From positions 1 to 64,000 of the forward strand of contig JAGAAJ010000040.1 of NCBI GenBank assembly GCA_017615355.1: a DNA stretch of 64,000 nt. Reading direction: 5' to 3'. The stretch is from Prevotella sp. GTDB lineage: Bacteria > Bacteroidota > Bacteroidia > Bacteroidales > Bacteroidaceae. The position numbers and the translations under genes were made by a program. Below the pieces are notes generated by a model. That model worked only from the letters and a program-made list of their open reading frames with translations, had not been told where the DNA came from and made no database searches. Of this stretch, positions 58,801 to 63,427 are shown piece by piece (the first letter of the stretch is position 1; every line of letters begins with the position of its first letter).

Positions 58801-61800
58801 AACTGCAAGGTCATCGTCCGTGACTATGCTGAAATTGGACCGGACGGTATGCAGATGAAGAAGGTCGATAGTTCAAACAATCCATTGCCTCCCGATGACA
58901 AGGGCCACGTCTTTGGTGCAGGTAAGGGAGTCTTACCTGGGGTCTATTCTTATTCAGGCAATAATAACAGGCCCAAACGTATGTTGGCCACAAGTACTAC
59001 GATTAGTTCTAATAGTACATCGGAGGCCGCTGGTACAAATAATAAATGGGAGTTTTTTGGTAATGATGCCGACTACCATGCGTTTATTGAGACGCTGGCC
59101 TTAACGTCGATGGCCGATGTGACTATCGGTGGCCATGCCTTTGTCAAGGGCTCCGTCTATGGCGGCAGCGAGAACGGTATTGTACAGTATGATACGCATG
59201 TAACGATTGAAGGTGACTGCCAGATTGGTAATGGTGATGGTGTGAACCGTCGCTATACTGATGCAGAATGGGCTGCTGGTCATTTGATTGCACAAGGTGA
59301 ATCAGAAAATGAAATTGCTGCGAATTACAATGCATCTCTGCCCGAGTGTGCCCACTGGGAGTATAATAAAAATGATGGTGCTCCTTATGATCCGTATGCT
59401 ACAACAACAACAACCATATCCGGTGTTACCATTCCATGTTACGATTACACTGGCGACTACTCGGTCATTCCTTCAGAAAAGCAGCGTGATAACTCTGATG
59501 GTGGTAAGCCAATAGCTACCGATGGTCATACCTACTACGGCAATGTGTATGGTGGTGGTAGCGGTGTTGTTCCGTATGCTCCGGGCTTATGGCATCGTGC
59601 TGCAGGTATCGTTCGTCGTAACACCCAAGTGGATATCACTGGTGGCCACATCCTGACCAGTGTCTATGGCGGTAATGAGCACACCGATGTCGGTATGTAC
59701 ACGACGGATAGTCATGGCGAGCTTACAGTACCAACGTCAGGAACTGGCAAATGTACCGTCAACATGGTGGGAGGCACCCTCGGCGTGCCACGTACCTTGG
59801 AGCAGATTGCCGCGCACCCTGTGACCTGTTATCTGTTCGGTGCAGGCAAGGGTGATCAGCGTATCTTCTTCAATACTTGGACGAACATCAGAGAAGCTGA
59901 GGTGAACGTAACGGGCAACGCCCGTATCTACGGTTCTGTATTCGGTGGCGGTGAGGATGGTCACGTGATTGAAAATGCCCAGACGAACATTGGTGGAAGT
60001 GTTACCATTGGCACAACAACATACTCCCATCCTACGACGATAACCGCTGAGAATCCGGGAGTCGTTATTGGTACTACGGGAACTTCCTATGTTGATGGAA
60101 ACGTATTCGGTGCTGGTCGTGGATATAGCGGCGAAGCACTCACAGCCGGTTCTATTGGCGGTAATGTAGAGGTAAACATTTCGGGCGGTAAGATGCTCGG
60201 TTCCATCTATGGCGGTGGCCGTTTGGCATCAGTAGGTATAGGTTTCAATGCTGTTTCCGATGCCAGCTATGGTTCGTTCACGGAGGACTCAGAAGCAATA
60301 CCTGCAACATACTATACTGCTGACGAAGCTGCAGCATATAATGCAGAACACAGCTTACAATCTGGTGCTGAAGGATTCGTAAGTGAGGGTGATGTGAAAA
60401 CACCTGCTATCCCTGCGAAGTCCTACGGCCATGTGACGGTGAACATCAGTGGCGGTACCATTGGTCATGAGATTAATTTCAAGGATGAAACGAATATCCA
60501 TACCACTGGTGGTAATGTATATGGCGGCTCGATGGGACGACTGACGTTGCTGAATGACACTTACAATGAGATTTGGCCGCAGTTGGGTCAGACAAAGACT
60601 GCTACCATCAACATCACGGGCGGTGAAATCAAGAGCAATGTCTATGGCGGCGGTGAGTTGGGTACTGTGCGCGACAATACGAACATAAATATTAGTGGTG
60701 GCACCGTGGGCCGCGATGTCTATGGTGGTGGCTATGGTAGTATCATCAATGAGGATGCAGCCAAGGCTATTGTCACTGCCGAGGGCGAGAAAAATGCCAA
60801 GATCTACTTTGGCTTCACGCCAATGATATGGGCAGGCTGCGTGGGTAAGGAAACCAATGTGAACATCAGCGGTGGCCGGGTGAAGAAGAGCGTCTATGGC
60901 GGCGGCGAGATGGCATCGGTGGGTACCATCAACTGTATGCTCACAAAGGGTGCCACTTCTGTTGCAGACAACGAGGTGGAATTCAGCCGAACCACTTCAG
61001 ACGGTACCACTACCTATACCAAGTACTCCAACATGGTGAAGCACGCTGATGAAACCAACAGTTTCGCCCTGAGCTGGCCATATAAGTTCGAGTATATTCC
61101 CGGCTATGAAGGCAAGACTAACGTCAGCATCACTGGCGGACGTATCGGACTCACAAGTAGTGAGGATAATGCTAACCCATTTATCGATAAAGACAATGGT
61201 GATGTGTATGGCGCAGGTAAGGGTGTTGCCGGCGACTACAAGGAATTTATGTTCTGTGCGAATGTCGGTTCTACAGAGGTTACTATCAATTATCCGAGTA
61301 ACAACACTGCAACCACTGAGAACTATATGACTGATGGTGACAACATGGTTGACTGTATAGCAGGTGCCGTGTATGGCGGAGGTGAGAACGGTCATGTGAT
61401 AGGCGACACAAAGGTGACGCTGACCAACGGACTTGTGGCTCACTCCATCTACGGAGGCGGTAGCGGTAAGGGACAGTTTACTAAAGCGCTTACCAAGATA
61501 CCTGTGGACAGGAGAACCATTGTTACAAATGGTGGAACAGGTACTGCTTCTGATACGAATGCAGAGTATGAAGCCACCTGTTACAGTATCACAGCTGGTA
61601 AGGTCTTCGGTAATACAGAAGTCAACATGAGCGGTGGTTCTGTGTTACGTAATATCTATGGTGGTGGTAACATGGGCTCTGTCGGTAAGGGTAACTATGC
61701 TGGCGGTACTGATGACTATTATCCTACGGGTTATGGTGAGAGGCTTAATGGAAATCTGTGGACCAGTGCATATAATCCAGATGTTAATAATAGTGTCAAG

Positions 61801-62928
61801 GATAATGCATGGTACTTCCTAAACAGCGGTAAATGTACGGTGAAGATTACTGGCGGCACTGTTGGCTATGTTGATGCAACCAATCCTTCGTTGTGTATGT
61901 ATCCGCTGACTTCTGATAAATTACCATACGATGCAAGTCTGCCATACGGTAATGTGTTCGGTGGCTGCCGTGGTGAGTCTGCACCTAATATCCTAGAATC
62001 TCCACGTTATCTCTACAGTCCTGAGTTCTTCGTGGGCTACGCCAATGAGACGGATATCATCATCGGTACTGCAGATCAAAGCAGCGAGAATGCCGGCCAG
62101 TCTGGTAAGGCACCGCTCATTCTTGGTTCTGTCTATGGTGGCGGCATGGATGGTCACATCCGTCGTGATACACATGTGACGATTAATAGTGGTGAGATTG
62201 GAATGGCCTATAACTCTGACAATCAGGATCTCCTGAAAACGACAGACCTTGACGATAAGCAGTGGCTGGCTCGAGGTAATGTCTATGGTGCCGGTTCAGG
62301 TATTGGAAAGTACAAGTATGACTTCAACTATGACGGCGACTATGGAGATGTTATTGGTTATAAGAGGCCTGGAGCAGAAGACTTACAGGCCACACCGATG
62401 AAGGAAGAGGACTTCAGCACCTCTGCCGGTTCTGTCACCCGCTTCACTTATATCGACATCAACGGCGGCACCATCCACCGCAATGTCTATGGCGGCGGCT
62501 CACAGGCCAGCGTCGGTCCTCCCGCCATTCCGCCCACAAGAATGGAAACTGCCTACAAGGACGGTACTGCTAAACGCGATGACGGAACAGACGCCGGTCC
62601 AGGCTGGTGGTCGCAATGTAACGTCAACATCAGGGGGACCGTTGGTACACAGGTTGATTACAAGGAACACTATGGCGGTGAGGTGTATGGAGCTAGCCGT
62701 GGTAGTGACGCTTTGGGAGAATCATTCGCTAACACGGTATGGACCCTAGTGAAAGTTATGGACGGTGCCAACATCAAGGGCAACGTGTTCGGCGGCGGCG
62801 ATGCTGGTATGGTGAAGAGAGACACCGATGTCAGAATCGGTGAGCCCGAAACAACAACGAGCAGCGGCTCCAACAGCTCCGGCGCCCGTACAGATGCCTC
62901 TGACGATTCCAACGGCAGCGGCAACTGA
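40858..62928 (+). CDS. Giant secreted YGGG-repeat protein without sorting domain (7356 aa)
   Basis: Unrecognised as a named family; roughly three-quarters of a megadalton by length. A signal peptide (KLLILMAMITLGSIGAWGQ) is followed by a head of about 1140 residues. The head has two chitobiase/FN3-associated-type repeats (QIYYTTDGSSPS and TIYYTTDGSDPV, about residues 215-360) and a GLUG-like part (GTAESPYLIES; YVGGLVGLLDGTSRVINCYS, about 366-560). From about residue 1143 to the end I count about 90 (Y/F)GG rungs, plus GAG variants (VFGAGKG). The usual form is xVTVNIxGGxIxGxVYGGGxxGxV, a solenoid-like pattern. Kilobase-scale blocks are duplicated in order. The C-terminus is a Ser/Gly/Asn/Asp-rich tail (ETTTSSGSNSSG), without the sorting domain of its neighbour. 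It starts 46 bp after the first giant gene. Confidence 0.85.
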   Translation: MKRDMNGKLLILMAMITLGSIGAWGQNLPTLSTESSRTYYHINVAKNSAAASYRSDYYISPTSPNVSVKKASSDEEKWYLVDAQESVPPEVSFMQSYLIHYCYIVNAKSGQYLYYTGTSTKGSQPNIVVMKARDAADAEPDRFKFGIVKSGNGSTTNYLIYPKILGDNNISSFKGKKYSDVLWLQGSYSTDAYLSINAGNNWASQWNFLAATAPTEAPTIANTDGTITITCGTSGAQIYYTTDGSSPSNSSTSYSSFSLGYDTEIIKAIAYQSTGDYASAITAYHVPRCATPEITYTETNITITCETEGATIYYTTDGSDPVIGSSSTYSSAITRGSISSVKAIAVKAGYCKSYLTACSLASIPLSGSGTAESPYLIESDTDFANFATYLASNTNGAHFRITADINASGVSQINTFTGTLEGSFDTNGNYHTISGLSHALFNRLDGGTVNGIILENVSISGSTYTGAICNEAIGASRIYNCGVLSGSVSGGNYVGGLVGLLDGTSRVINCYSFANITGGSTKAGIVGYNNYASKYGMTDNVSNIRTMVMNCMFYGDISSGGVIYPIYGGLEISNEDDSRLNNYNYFRFDAPFSKNRLITNDRYNRALAAEDRYLVRFEFYRYLLNSNRELAAYYVGATLPDHTGGEKRYDKSQMAKWVLDKSIAPYPILKKQDFYHSVVNYDPENTYDASTGQMVSRSNVTERNKGKDLGELTVNISLGTGAPSGAAIRSGKSQITLQRTDKDYDNYNFNYDKVQLPYYNEVGTGNCTKNKVVTGWKITSITATGEGAATEGTFTSSDTWDGYNFADRSHYAKDLYSQSGRVFSQGAYFDVPDGVTKISIEPYWGTAAYLADAYYDSYGYNTSQGVTDFGQHYKNNTNYSINGDNQKVYTGFNYALNTLSSTGTVYDNAIVLVGNYHQKGKPSEGAKPFTIMSADLDEDNEPDYCFIYNSGKQEKLSPIRFDFVNVPGTAMAHKQAPKDANTSYMGIMGNHKWTGWLEVTNTCFIRFSQLEYDNEYKTGSDPVILMGGVVEQMVSTNGGEGSVQNTKYLHVGSNAWFKLFNNGCHMDKTTTPTPRIPISVTGGDYEKFYLSGYLQPDAPSNSNDNAECYISGGRFGELAGAGQEKIDGDVQWLIDRADITNFYGGGINDKKSITGNITVTIKNSYVGTYCGGPKFGNMTQGKAVSTTATDCTFGTFFGAGYGGTAYYRYIWNIKNNGGHNKYNLVNYDWNGTDWLGNTTYGYTADNRGKYDSNMGIAVSYDYKHFEGSNAQTVAHLYVNYASLSIAQTNNVTSELTGCTITGNFYGGGSLGKVNGDATSTLENCTVNGSVFGAGYSGSVPKITVFDAEGFIELPNYNIYTGVFKAGVFPESHEFTWAHSDEVNSKETAFNDTDRILYTEVDLDDLGTVAGNVTLNITGNTLVEGKIFDGNGAVTAQTGGVFGGGAQSEVTGTDKTVKVNINQTGGSASRYVNNVFGGGDEGDVASEVEVKIEGTSYVAHDVYGGGNNADVKKNTKVTMEGGTVMGNVYGGGNLGDVGRIDDKTDKKQYTWIGTNGSANSTEPYAITNSGVTHVNITGGTPHQNVYGGGKGYDETFWCEKGMVYATNVSVKNVTVGGSVYGGGELGRVETNTTVTIGPEADDENTKITGSVFGAGKGVETHGYSALVRGNTDVTIQHGAQVTGNVYGGGEIASVGKYNVDQNNGMPYSQANTTSGNCRVNIPGKTRITGDIFGGGKGFVPSDTYLDNETYTGVKPKRMTIDNSWQEYDKKSDYLIYLQTLALATQTVVTINPGTSANPIQSTKGNVYGGSENGIVQHGTSVTISGDCKIGDESYATSGNIYGGGKGHDKMEGAGLVGEDATVTINSGDILGSVYGGGVLGQTKGNVTVNINDGNLRHDVYGGGAYAHTNTSNWHKFVAVAGLTPGSSSVTGYYERSFGGAYTLTEDDIAVENKTYYTENESPTWTNPTLKSGFYKTQLNLRGGTILGDAYGGALGDDSHSPKVYGDIQVDLNKETYNTDGTITTKTSTDEGCAVNQVFGCNNAYGSPQGNVTVHVYGTQNKHTSKANIGAKFVKDEYSNTAAGLYTHLQDSILIAEALNVTISNEIEALTSSSEVTALNSALSTLKTAIATELETGTDEQKDARQATLNNLRYDVQAVYGGGNQAAYEPVYPDDATTSTTQVIIDGCSETSINDVYGGGNAAAVPSTEVTVNSAYEINYLFGGGNGKSTASFTNPGADVGIHDVSGTPTKYGTGIAKTKLLGGEIHVVYGGSNEKGNIVGGTSIEVNNTGSCTLNVGQIYGAGNNAEMDGGTDIVMGCMPAGIIDEIYAGARNADVAGDVKLTITSGTFGRVFGGNKHGGKLMGSITVNIEETGNCEQPLIIGELYGGGNLADYSIYGYKNTGTAQEPVWVPRTQTEYNTWFATLSDDEKLKAENQPYADPKLNVHAFTSIGAIYGGGYRAKMVANPTVDINVAKGSHAANVLTAGTIANIPLQKKNDSGAIVDDGTTTLAYPAHEANKIGAIGNVFGGGNLAEIIGDATVNIGTEKKIYFKTEPAHLGASAYTQMTSGDYVGLYEATVEGAIIKGSVYGGGNEADITGNTQVNICAKEETVNNTPVWQHVQPGTAGVTIAKDVFGAGKGDENDATTALVSGDTKIVMFDGTVKQSVYGGGELSQVGGSTNITVNGGTIGTPTADLPTGVTPGAVYGNVYGGGQGNTTDIMTGLIKGNTEINIGSFVADADYVAAHSDVSEGDIVGPQILHNIYGGGAHGSVGTFTYDTDNSNNVPNGTILGLDETNGAGTGATSITIKGGKIGTNGKNNGMIFGSSRGDIDRPDAIYDRLAWVYSTSVIIGGDGSNPDIRGSVYGSGENGHTYQNASVAIHSGMVGVATSSEETDITVTEGGNTITYKGAMYPYRGNVYGGGCGTDKYYTNQSEENHDGNGQQYNIKAGIVGGTTTVLIDGGHVVRDVYGGGSMGSVGGSTSVTIAGNAIIGAENSGGGYVFAAARGDQDNPDKATVEGTTLNINGGTIWESAFGGGQNGIVKGSVTVNVTGGEVKNDVYGGGALANTNTDNWVNNALTADGFHEVQGLTAGESFVQGLYTEQDVSKPISAPNQTAAANTTYYRYGTTYNTTLNLTGGIIGNAYGGGLGQLQYGTSGDADYVAPIEAMVYGDVSVLVNGTAFTAENDNYTEYWKDNVKVTESGIVPKTGRVFGCNNLNGMPKGNVRVSVRQTKRYDAIQNKVVEGHESNKFEIRGVYGGGNLAHYVPYGDKKTSVDVHNCEETSIEKVYGGGNSANVPTTDVTIYGAFEIHYVFGGGNGADMVWKNKRWQENDGANVTGNASVILKGGNISDAFIGSDTKGAVLNDATGKVATETGGDCKLKLTNFYGSSKRSDVFGDVNINVSSCSDDDIQNVYGGSYDAQIHGNITMTVTSGILKNVFGGNDRLGSIGGDITINIDEADACKPIIIQNLYGGGFNAPYPGVGASKYTGPANPTEEQKKNPAYFTAVDRGTITINVKSCTRIDNIYGGGVGETAVVTGGTEVNVNMIRGSWAGQPLPNLTGYPGQTPPNIHVENTYEVADNPSSVTGLFERSGSEGSYTYTPTQDETVQSGKTYYRENTTNVINNEIGTIGNIFGGGDAGNVDGNTRVNIGTENSIDHLHLTGSHLEGDKIVNDYETVSNVPVLGAHITGNVYGGGSLADVKGNTRVYIGTADGTNSVAVGASGVTIDGDVYGGGMGDEALFTCAKAMVGTVDHGILSNEGNTEVVIGNGTISGSVYGGGKIARVENNTAVTIGLGPGVAPPGATTSAPVITGNVFGAGKGVKTHGYSALVRGYSTVTIKGNTKVGGSVYGGGEISTVGRFWVMQDPLPKDAPEPPAGTPSGMPYQLKEGFPNSGKCTVVIGGYAEIGPNDMQMPTFTGHVFGAGKGFLPDSYTYVGTDKPQRMQPGNSWDTFSTEDKYIEFVETTGMTAETDVTIQDHAFIKGSVYGGSENGHVLNNTHVTIKDYCQIGNGDGINRRYTDGTGGSADEWALSSLAECAHWPYGETVGSKKVYLPYDVYNLNGSGNPKAASDGHTFYGNVFGGGSGYFPYRKNPDWLENEAKSTEVGMPVDKDGYSDGLWLRSAGAVYGNTRVDITGGHILTSVYGGNEQTDVGKYENGSLTPKTGTGTCVVNMVGGTLGVPRTLQQIHDHPVTCYLFGAGKGDQRINFNTWTNVGNTQVNITNNARIYGSTFGGGEDGHVIGDAVTNIGGSIDLNGDNDTADEGETFTTGSSLKIGTWGTSYVDGNVFGGGRGFSGEAETAGSVGGNVTVNIENGTMLGSIYGGGRLASVGTYFVKPTDDDGNPNPKYGQLEEDDNGKTYGHIAVNISGGTIGNGTPAGTTTGSNDAIISDIKYSGNVYGGCMGRLELLNGNINPIWPELAQAKTSIVNISQAEGKTTRIYGNVYGGGELGTVRENAWVTIGGKRTAGGAYNTEGSFTSEGAPTIDGSVFGGGKGSDDHTNYTTIAVYWGSTSQTFKYTYTPMQWAGTVGGNTYVNVLSGHVKTNVYGGGQLASVGLINYNVADNTDVGVSSVTPTYTQLTKHDSQTNDGKTLYGFGLSWPYEFKYVPCTPVANDTPRGTAYVKISGSSKIGDAGDTGYVFGGGQGQVSFGAKVDASSNPYDDIAEQRYTEAFCANVRATEVTIETTIGEQPTIRTVYGGGDDGHVYEDAKVIINNGWIEHSVFGGGKGTHTYTTYLWNASSPGNPKTTSERAHSWTAGKVYGNTSVTINDGKVGWFVYGGGNLASVGKGNYSGGADDYSTGGYGELPSASGNLWTTAYTEQNPTKDLAWHFVNSGESTVTIKGGKIGPDLPETFDETLKDKLIDGDGIPYGSVFGGSRGQAAKSVQESPRYRYMPDFFLGYVNKAVINIGDDATEGTGPTIMGSVYGGGQDGHVRKGTEVRIYKGHIDGQGAYETAGRSGNVFGAGSGIGKYTDGGTTQYLNNSSGSVTCTTLVEVSGTTTTTVINGNVYGGGALASVGPYKMDYNEYHDPTDNHKSCSHTQVDIKGGRIKGSVFGASRGPSEGFLSTAFPGGVYIPAPNTSATANQYNQDRFATDIWSDVNISGGLIEGNVYGGGEGGRVTESTSVILTGGVIGKEVEGVISGGDVYGSGKGTLNLAANVGGNTSVELNPNKTGSDTGCVVRRIFGCNDLNGTPKGHASVHVYATQHRNKKAIHDVSKDADYQKYDKFENCTNKSFTEYDQYLRGTDGLSGLAATYGVTPAQYYKDIIVETNYSNLPGANDEEKQKYLNKLKTEALDSLRGAIADKKYDVVAVYGGGNLAPYEPTASTELASVVIDGCELTSIRQVYGGGNAASTPANSLLINGTYEIDEAFGGGNGKDIYQDPRDNKWYKNPGANVGYTDFTQKGSETGADEEHAISQTDKSNADTPDNRKKYYSYGSGVATTTVLGGYMHYVYGGSNKRGNIRTEALSVYQEAGYCELSVDEVTGAGKDAKTDAEAVLKMDCVKDVKRIFGGSTNADVYNDINLTITNGTFDDVFGGNNTAGSIYGAITVNIEEGGCQPIIIKHLYAGGYLAPYSVYGYETNNGSPKRTGTNPQRDPRINIISATRIDSIFGGGFQAEVVGNPHINVNMKEGYVLVTRKEKASTDNNTYLYEYTEDGKTIIYVDARNADAEDGKKHSYDKTALEPLEGNKYKYPLSLGYITDIYGGGFEANVTGSTYVDIGTGKWMKQEKNLTTEEITLVEESVNRKAADIRGSVFGGGLGATAGVTGNTYVTFANGSIAKNIYGGGSLGSVGTFTADAAHRNYSFTDEDGNPNGTDDNKNTGICNITITGGSVGPETPTTDKGNVFGAGMGTDTDYYCEDAMAYGTNVSITNGTISGSVYGGGMIARMENNTNVTIGLEGDDTSAPEIMGDVFGAGKGLETHGYSALVRGNPSVTVQGKAKVRGSVYGGGEVASVARYTVVNGSPVAVENTTSGNCKVIVRDYAEIGPDGMQMKKVDSSNNPLPPDDKGHVFGAGKGVLPGVYSYSGNNNRPKRMLATSTTISSNSTSEAAGTNNKWEFFGNDADYHAFIETLALTSMADVTIGGHAFVKGSVYGGSENGIVQYDTHVTIEGDCQIGNGDGVNRRYTDAEWAAGHLIAQGESENEIAANYNASLPECAHWEYNKNDGAPYDPYATTTTTISGVTIPCYDYTGDYSVIPSEKQRDNSDGGKPIATDGHTYYGNVYGGGSGVVPYAPGLWHRAAGIVRRNTQVDITGGHILTSVYGGNEHTDVGMYTTDSHGELTVPTSGTGKCTVNMVGGTLGVPRTLEQIAAHPVTCYLFGAGKGDQRIFFNTWTNIREAEVNVTGNARIYGSVFGGGEDGHVIENAQTNIGGSVTIGTTTYSHPTTITAENPGVVIGTTGTSYVDGNVFGAGRGYSGEALTAGSIGGNVEVNISGGKMLGSIYGGGRLASVGIGFNAVSDASYGSFTEDSEAIPATYYTADEAAAYNAEHSLQSGAEGFVSEGDVKTPAIPAKSYGHVTVNISGGTIGHEINFKDETNIHTTGGNVYGGSMGRLTLLNDTYNEIWPQLGQTKTATINITGGEIKSNVYGGGELGTVRDNTNINISGGTVGRDVYGGGYGSIINEDAAKAIVTAEGEKNAKIYFGFTPMIWAGCVGKETNVNISGGRVKKSVYGGGEMASVGTINCMLTKGATSVADNEVEFSRTTSDGTTTYTKYSNMVKHADETNSFALSWPYKFEYIPGYEGKTNVSITGGRIGLTSSEDNANPFIDKDNGDVYGAGKGVAGDYKEFMFCANVGSTEVTINYPSNNTATTENYMTDGDNMVDCIAGAVYGGGENGHVIGDTKVTLTNGLVAHSIYGGGSGKGQFTKALTKIPVDRRTIVTNGGTGTASDTNAEYEATCYSITAGKVFGNTEVNMSGGSVLRNIYGGGNMGSVGKGNYAGGTDDYYPTGYGERLNGNLWTSAYNPDVNNSVKDNAWYFLNSGKCTVKITGGTVGYVDATNPSLCMYPLTSDKLPYDASLPYGNVFGGCRGESAPNILESPRYLYSPEFFVGYANETDIIIGTADQSSENAGQSGKAPLILGSVYGGGMDGHIRRDTHVTINSGEIGMAYNSDNQDLLKTTDLDDKQWLARGNVYGAGSGIGKYKYDFNYDGDYGDVIGYKRPGAEDLQATPMKEEDFSTSAGSVTRFTYIDINGGTIHRNVYGGGSQASVGPPAIPPTRMETAYKDGTAKRDDGTDAGPGWWSQCNVNIRGTVGTQVDYKEHYGGEVYGASRGSDALGESFANTVWTLVKVMDGANIKGNVFGGGDAGMVKRDTDVRIGEPETTTSSGSNSSGARTDASDDSNGSGN

Positions 62929-63211
62929 TTACAAAAAAATATTTTTAAAAAATGCCTACACTGCCTACACCATCGCATAAATAGCTTGATATCAAGCTTT
63001 TGCGGGGTGTAGGCAGCGGTGTAGGTGGTGTAGGATGTGTAGGATAGGCCCGTTTTTAGCCCATTTTTCGGCCTTCGAACAGAAAAAATGGACGTTTATT
63101 ATTCCTATACCCCACCCCGGCCTTCGGCCACCCATCCCCTTAAAAGGGAGGGGAGCGGCTGCGCTTGGGGATAAAATCCCAAGGCTTGGGACAAAAGTCC
63201 CAAGGCCTGGG
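62929..63211. repeat. Non-coding repeat-rich spacer after the second giant gene
   Basis: No gene is supported here. It holds an A/T run (62932-62952), an inverted arrangement of TGTAGG motifs (GCCTACACTGCCTACACC near 62953-62971 facing GTGTAGGCAGCGGTGTAGG near 63007-63026, with further copies to 63050), the perfect 16-bp palindrome AGCTTGATATCAAGCT (62983-62998) between the two arms, and a C/G-rich inverted element (about 63110-63160). The TGTAGG arms could form a long hairpin with the palindrome at its tip. Confidence 0.65.
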
Positions 63212-63233
63212 AAAAAAGTCCCAAGGCTTGGGA
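63171..63233. repeat. 21-bp palindromic tandem repeat, three units
   Basis: The palindromes TCCCAAGGCTTGGGA (63177-63191), TCCCAAGGCCTGGGA (63198-63212) and TCCCAAGGCTTGGGA (63219-63233) are spaced at exactly 21 bp, with A-rich links. The unit length equals that of the array at 24958-25030, though the sequence differs. Confidence 0.8.
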
Positions 63234-63242
63234 CTTTTTTTT
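63212..63242 (+). terminator. Strong intrinsic terminator
   Basis: The last palindrome unit, flanked by AAAAAAG and CTTTTTTTT, forms a stem of about 13 bp with a G/C core followed by eight T. It should end transcription of the giant-gene locus before purC. Confidence 0.8.
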
Positions 63243-63257
63243 AGACTGACAAGACTG

Positions 63258-63297
63258 ACCCCACCCCTTACCCCTCCCCTACAAGGGAGGGGAGTAG
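63258..63297. repeat. C-rich inverted repeat (CCCCTCCCCT / AGGGAGGGGA)
   Basis: CCCCTCCC and GGGAGGGG arms around TACAA form a hairpin. Similar elements occur at 24870-24909 and about 63110-63160. This is a dispersed spacer element of unknown role. Confidence 0.6.
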
Positions 63298-63344
63298 ATA
63301 TTTGTCAGCAAAAAGCGACGGTGCAGAATATTTTCTGCCAAGTA

Positions 63345-63376
63345 TTTCCAATTCTCGATATTTTTTCGTAAATTTG
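63345..63376 (+). promoter_or_regulatory. purC promoter
   Basis: TAAATTTG (63369-63376) matches the -7 consensus. A weak TTTC (63345-63348) lies 20 bp upstream in place of TTTG. The predicted start near 63383 leaves a leader of about 45 nt. Confidence 0.65.
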
Positions 63377-63427
63377 CAGGCAATTATAGGACACGAATTG
63401 TACGAATCAAACGAATAAAGGAAATAT

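Noticed and set aside
27477..62928. CRISPR-like or satellite DNA array
   Set aside because: Repetition is at protein level, with varied codons and spacing. The frames stay open over 13 and 22 kb, so these are coding repeats.
63035..63371. Two small open frames of 69 and 68 codons after the second giant gene
   Set aside because: They consist of palindromic and tandem repeats (KSQGLGQ-type peptides) and overlap the terminator.
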